Shown here piece by piece: positions 13,537 through 16,458 of a stretch of 16,458 bases of DNA. The position numbers and the translations under genes are program-made. How positions within the stretch are numbered: the stretch's first letter is position 1; the number at the start of each line of letters is the position of its first letter. The DNA is taken from assembly GCF_900545205.1 (NCBI RefSeq), contig NZ_UQYC01000045.1:1-16458 (forward strand), given 5' to 3'. This DNA is from an uncultured Veillonella sp. (GTDB taxonomy: Bacteria; Bacillota; Negativicutes; Veillonellales; Veillonellaceae). The notes under the pieces were generated by a model. It did not search any database. It had not been told where the DNA came from and saw only the letters and a list, made by a program, of their open reading frames with translations.

Positions 13537-15362
13537 CATAGGCCTCCCTTCTGTGCATAGGATAATACCAAACCTGTTGCTACCGCATTACGTGCACCTT
13601 CAACGCCTCGAATATTGCCTCGACCTGCTACTAATGCATATTGTGAAAGTGCATCGGTGACGAGTTGAGGAATTTCAAAGTCTAATGCAGAACCACCTAC
13701 GATAACTACGAATGGTATATCTCGCACATTATGAGTAGGACTAACAGATGCCAAAGCACGAAGAGAATTTGTTACAAACACCCGTTTCTTGGCGGTTTGA
13801 CGAACACGTTTAATCGTTTCTAGTGGGATATCTCGCTCTACAGGAACAAGCCCATCAGGAGTGACAATAACAACGCGGCCAAACAATGCTGCCGGAAGTG
13901 GTTCATTAAAGAACTGCACCGTTCCATCTTCGTGACGAATGTGATATACACTGAGTACTTGAGCCAATGGATCTCGTTTAATAGATTCCGCAATATGCAT
14001 ATCCTCTAAACCAAGCTCGGAGTTGATTAACATTGTTACCATATTTCCTGCACCTGCAAGATGAATGGCCTTAATTTTTCCTTCTTGATTGATGATAGAT
14101 GCATCGGTAGAGCCTGCTCCTAAATCGAGTATGGCCATTGGTTTGGCTGTCCCCGGTGTAGTCAAAGCGCCTAAGATAGCTGATTCAGCCTCTTCGCCAC
14201 CTATTTCAACAGGAACGCCTAACTCTTTTTCTACCTGCTTCGCAATGATTTCCATTTGTAGATGATCTGACTTAACCATAGAGGCAATTCCTACAGCTTG
14301 TTCCATGGAGAACTCACCTGCAAGGCCGCCTTTCACATTAATAGGAACAGCCACATCTACAGCTAGTAAATCTTGAATATATACGTCTTGAGGTGATTTA
14401 TTCGTCAATTGCGCCATTGTGAGGCGAACCTTTTCAAGCATGCCACCTACATTCGTACCTGCTTCCCCGCTGATATCCTCAATAGGATGAACGGATTCAA
14501 GGGTTTCCATGATTCTTTCTGCCCCTGCAGATACATCGACGGATACAGTTCGGTCATTCCCCATAACAATGATGGATCCTGCCGGTATTACCCGTTCTTT
14601 AACATCCCCTGCAGGCGTTTTAATAACTACTGCAGAGCGGTTCCCGATGAGGGCCCTAGCAATTGGTACAATATTCTTTGTTTCCTCTGGTGAAAGCTCA
14701 AATACAGTGGCAATACCATAAGGATTAGATAATTGTGATACCACTTGCCCCGGTTCTACAACCTCTACAGCAGAAAGCATACCCATTGGGATTTTATCGA
14801 TATACGCAACCTCGTCTATGATAGGAATTTTATGATCTAATCGATTATTGACGAGTACTCCATCATCGGCTTGAAGAATAGCAGCGCGAATATCATAACC
14901 GCGTTGACAGTACGCATTGATAAGCTGTGCTACCAATTCAAAATCGATAATTTTAGGAGCTACCACGATGTATGGCTTATCTTGTGGCTTGTCGATGAGT
15001 TGTTCAATAGGAACTGTATAGCCTACACCAAGTCCTAAACCACCTGGTGTTTTAGGATTGTGACCTATCATGGTAGATTCCGTAATAATGGTTTCCGTAA
15101 TGGTCTCCATAGCTACATCACCGATAACTGGTGTAGCCTCATTAATGCGAATTAAGTCAATGTCTCGTAGTGTAAGATTAGCAGACTTGATTAGCGACTT
15201 GAGGGCATCCATGAGGCCTACGATATTTTCGCGCGTTCCTTTAATACCAGTGGTGCTAGCAATAGCAGAAGATAAGAACTTTACCTCTCCATTGCTATGA
15301 ATTTCGGCCAAGGCCGCTTCTGTTGTAGAGTTTCCGATATCGATGCCAACAATTCGTTTCAT
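13536..15362 (-). CDS. pduG: Diol dehydratase reactivase large subunit PduG
   Basis: A 608-aa DdrA-type ATPase that reactivates B12-dependent diol dehydratase after suicide inactivation by exchanging the damaged cofactor. The actin/Hsp70-like ATP-binding pattern is present: VGIDIGNSTTE at residues 5-15, DLGAGSTDASI near residue 411, and VIVGGSALDFEIP in the C-terminal part. Length matches the family (about 610 aa). ATG 15362 has AGGAGATG ahead. It lies directly after pduE and is translationally coupled to pduH. The glycerol-dehydratase counterpart (DhaF) is close, so substrate range, propanediol or glycerol, cannot be fixed from this gene alone. Confidence 0.96.
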   Translation of the reverse strand: MKRIVGIDIGNSTTEAALAEIHSNGEVKFLSSAIASTTGIKGTRENIVGLMDALKSLIKSANLTLRDIDLIRINEATPVIGDVAMETITETIITESTMIGHNPKTPGGLGLGVGYTVPIEQLIDKPQDKPYIVVAPKIIDFELVAQLINAYCQRGYDIRAAILQADDGVLVNNRLDHKIPIIDEVAYIDKIPMGMLSAVEVVEPGQVVSQLSNPYGIATVFELSPEETKNIVPIARALIGNRSAVVIKTPAGDVKERVIPAGSIIVMGNDRTVSVDVSAGAERIMETLESVHPIEDISGEAGTNVGGMLEKVRLTMAQLTNKSPQDVYIQDLLAVDVAVPINVKGGLAGEFSMEQAVGIASMVKSDHLQMEIIAKQVEKELGVPVEIGGEEAESAILGALTTPGTAKPMAILDLGAGSTDASIINQEGKIKAIHLAGAGNMVTMLINSELGLEDMHIAESIKRDPLAQVLSVYHIRHEDGTVQFFNEPLPAALFGRVVIVTPDGLVPVERDIPLETIKRVRQTAKKRVFVTNSLRALASVSPTHNVRDIPFVVIVGGSALDFEIPQLVTDALSQYALVAGRGNIRGVEGARNAVATGLVLSYAQKGGL

Positions 15363-15380
15363 AATGACATCTCCTATAGG

Positions 15381-15911
15381 TTAATTATCACCTTTCAGTT
15401 TTTTACGACGTTCGTAGTTTTCAGCAGCTTCTCGTACAAAGTTTGCACAAATTGGAGCACCTAGACCATCAAGTTCGCTAGCAATATCCAAAAGTTCTTG
15501 TTTAGAAGAACGATATGGACGAAGTGCATTATACATTTCAAGTAAGCGTTTATCGCTAACTTTCGTCATTTCTGCGGCGCGGGAGAAGTTGAGTTCAATT
15601 TGATCACGGCCCCCAGCCTTAGCAATTTGACCTTGGGCTTTCAAAATGGATGGAGAAATTTTCAAATCATCCATTGTGATGTGACCTGCCATTACGTTAT
15701 CCATCGTAATATGGCTCAAGTCACGGCCTTGACCAAGATCAATCCATTCTGGATGTTTTTTAGCAATCGGATAATCTTCGATTGTAACCACTCTATCTAC
15801 TGTATTAGTTGTAGATGGTGTATGAGGCGTAGAGTACTGTGTTGTACTGCCTTTCGCCCCTTCTATTTCAGATACGATCTGCCGAATTAAGGCTTCTAAT
15901 TCGTTAGCCAT
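15381..15911 (-). CDS. pduE: B12-dependent diol dehydratase small subunit PduE
   Basis: A 176-aa gamma subunit of propanediol dehydratase, which converts 1,2-propanediol to propionaldehyde with PduC and PduD. The N-terminus MANELEALIRQIVSEIEGAK is an encapsulation-type helix, followed by a Ser/Thr/Pro linker of about 20 residues. Conserved blocks then follow: DYPIAKKHPEW, GRDLSHITMDNVMAGHITMDDLKIS, GRDQIELNFSRAAEMT, and LRPYRSSKQELLDIASEL near the end. ATG 15911 has AGGAGG ahead. It lies 11 nt after the pduD stop, which fits subunits made in fixed ratio. Confidence 0.96.
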   Translation of the reverse strand: MANELEALIRQIVSEIEGAKGSTTQYSTPHTPSTTNTVDRVVTIEDYPIAKKHPEWIDLGQGRDLSHITMDNVMAGHITMDDLKISPSILKAQGQIAKAGGRDQIELNFSRAAEMTKVSDKRLLEMYNALRPYRSSKQELLDIASELDGLGAPICANFVREAAENYERRKKLKGDN

Positions 15912-15922
15912 AGTAAACCTCC

Positions 15923-16458
15923 TTATACAGTGACACGAACTTCATCAGCTGGCTTACCTTTTACTACATGCTTAGTTTCCTTGATGTGAAGTAACGCAGA
16001 CAATGCTTGGTATTTTGGACGAGCCATTTGATCGTTCAATGTTGGTACTGGTGTTGGGGATTCGCCCTTAGCGTATTTAGCAGCATTTTTACCAATAGCA
16101 CGGTATGTTTCAGCTGTTAATAGCGGTGCTTGAGGGAACAATTCCAAGTTTGAAAGTGGTTGTAAATCTCGTTGGTGAATTAGGGTTGTACCTTTAGATT
16201 GAATACCAATACATACACCGGATCCAGAAATAGAATCACCTTCAACGGCTACAGCTGCTACGTCAGAGGAACGGTATACGCGAATCACACGAGCTTTTAA
16301 GCCTTCTTCTTCGATACCAGCTACTAATTGACGAATTACCTCTTGATGCGGTACACCAACGATGGTTTGTCGTTGACTACGACCAAAGGCAGGACCTACA
16401 GCAATCACTACTTCATCTGCGCTAGTCCCAGGTTGTGCAGGGCCACCAGTTTGTAGCC
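15923..16458 (-). CDS. pduD: B12-dependent diol dehydratase medium subunit PduD, 5' end beyond window
   Basis: Partial: the last 177 codons of the beta subunit, open at the right edge. The visible part begins in a Gly/Pro-rich linker (GGPAQPGTSADEVVIAVGPAFG). It continues through GVPHQEVIRQLVAGIEEEGLKARV, SSDVAAVAVEGDSISGSGV, GIQSKGTTLIHQRDL and LSNLELFPQAPLLT, all close to known PduD. It ends LHIKETKHVVKGKPADEVRVTV. A GTG at 16408 is internal, not the start, since family homology extends upstream of it. The missing N-terminus of about 45 residues should carry the encapsulation peptide. The catalytic subunit gene pduC should lie immediately upstream. Confidence 0.96.
   Translation of the reverse strand, partial: LQTGGPAQPGTSADEVVIAVGPAFGRSQRQTIVGVPHQEVIRQLVAGIEEEGLKARVIRVYRSSDVAAVAVEGDSISGSGVCIGIQSKGTTLIHQRDLQPLSNLELFPQAPLLTAETYRAIGKNAAKYAKGESPTPVPTLNDQMARPKYQALSALLHIKETKHVVKGKPADEVRVTV

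Noticed and set aside
16406..16408. GTG at 16408 as the start of pduD
   Set aside because: The frame is open to the window edge and the upstream residues (linker then ADEVV) match PduD, so the GTG is internal.

Overview
The window is the greater part of a 1,2-propanediol utilisation (Pdu) bacterial microcompartment operon. Every gene reads on the minus strand, so transcription runs from the right edge to the left. AT-rich DNA, strong AGGAGG-type ribosome sites, tight or overlapping gene junctions and an acyl-CoA dehydratase activase of the 2-hydroxyacyl-CoA dehydratase type suggest an anaerobic Firmicute. My best guess is a Negativicute such as Veillonella or a relative. That placement is inference from style and gene content, not from a marker gene.

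In transcription order the operon holds: the end of pduD and all of pduE (medium and small subunits of B12-dependent diol dehydratase; pduC should lie just beyond the right edge); pduG and pduH (dehydratase reactivase); pduO (adenosyltransferase fused to a GlcG/HbpS-like domain); pduF (propanediol/glycerol channel); pduU (shell); pduV (small GTPase-like); a cobT homologue (lower-ligand activation for B12); pduA and pduB (shell); a 59-codon gene for a tiny protein with an encapsulation-peptide-like helix at each end; a pduK-like shell gene with a lysine-rich tail; a second pduA/pduJ shell gene; pduL (phosphotransacylase); a eutJ-like Hsp70/actin-fold gene; pduM; pduN (vertex); pduP (CoA-acylating propionaldehyde dehydrogenase); and pduQ (propanol dehydrogenase). 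A hairpin with T tracts on both sides follows pduQ and ends the operon.

Together these genes make a compartment that converts 1,2-propanediol to propionaldehyde (PduCDE, kept active by PduGH, with cofactor from PduO and CobT). The aldehyde is then split into propionyl-CoA (PduP), propionyl phosphate (PduL) and 1-propanol (PduQ). Relative to Salmonella the order is rearranged. pduS, pduT, pduW and pduX are not in the window, while cobT, eutJ and the 59-aa gene are additions.

Left of the terminator is a 450-bp non-coding stretch with a putative promoter and a strongly structured leader. It precedes a large activase-family gene (two ASKHA/iron-sulfur modules) that runs off the left edge. No tRNA, rRNA, CRISPR array, insertion sequence or phage gene was seen.
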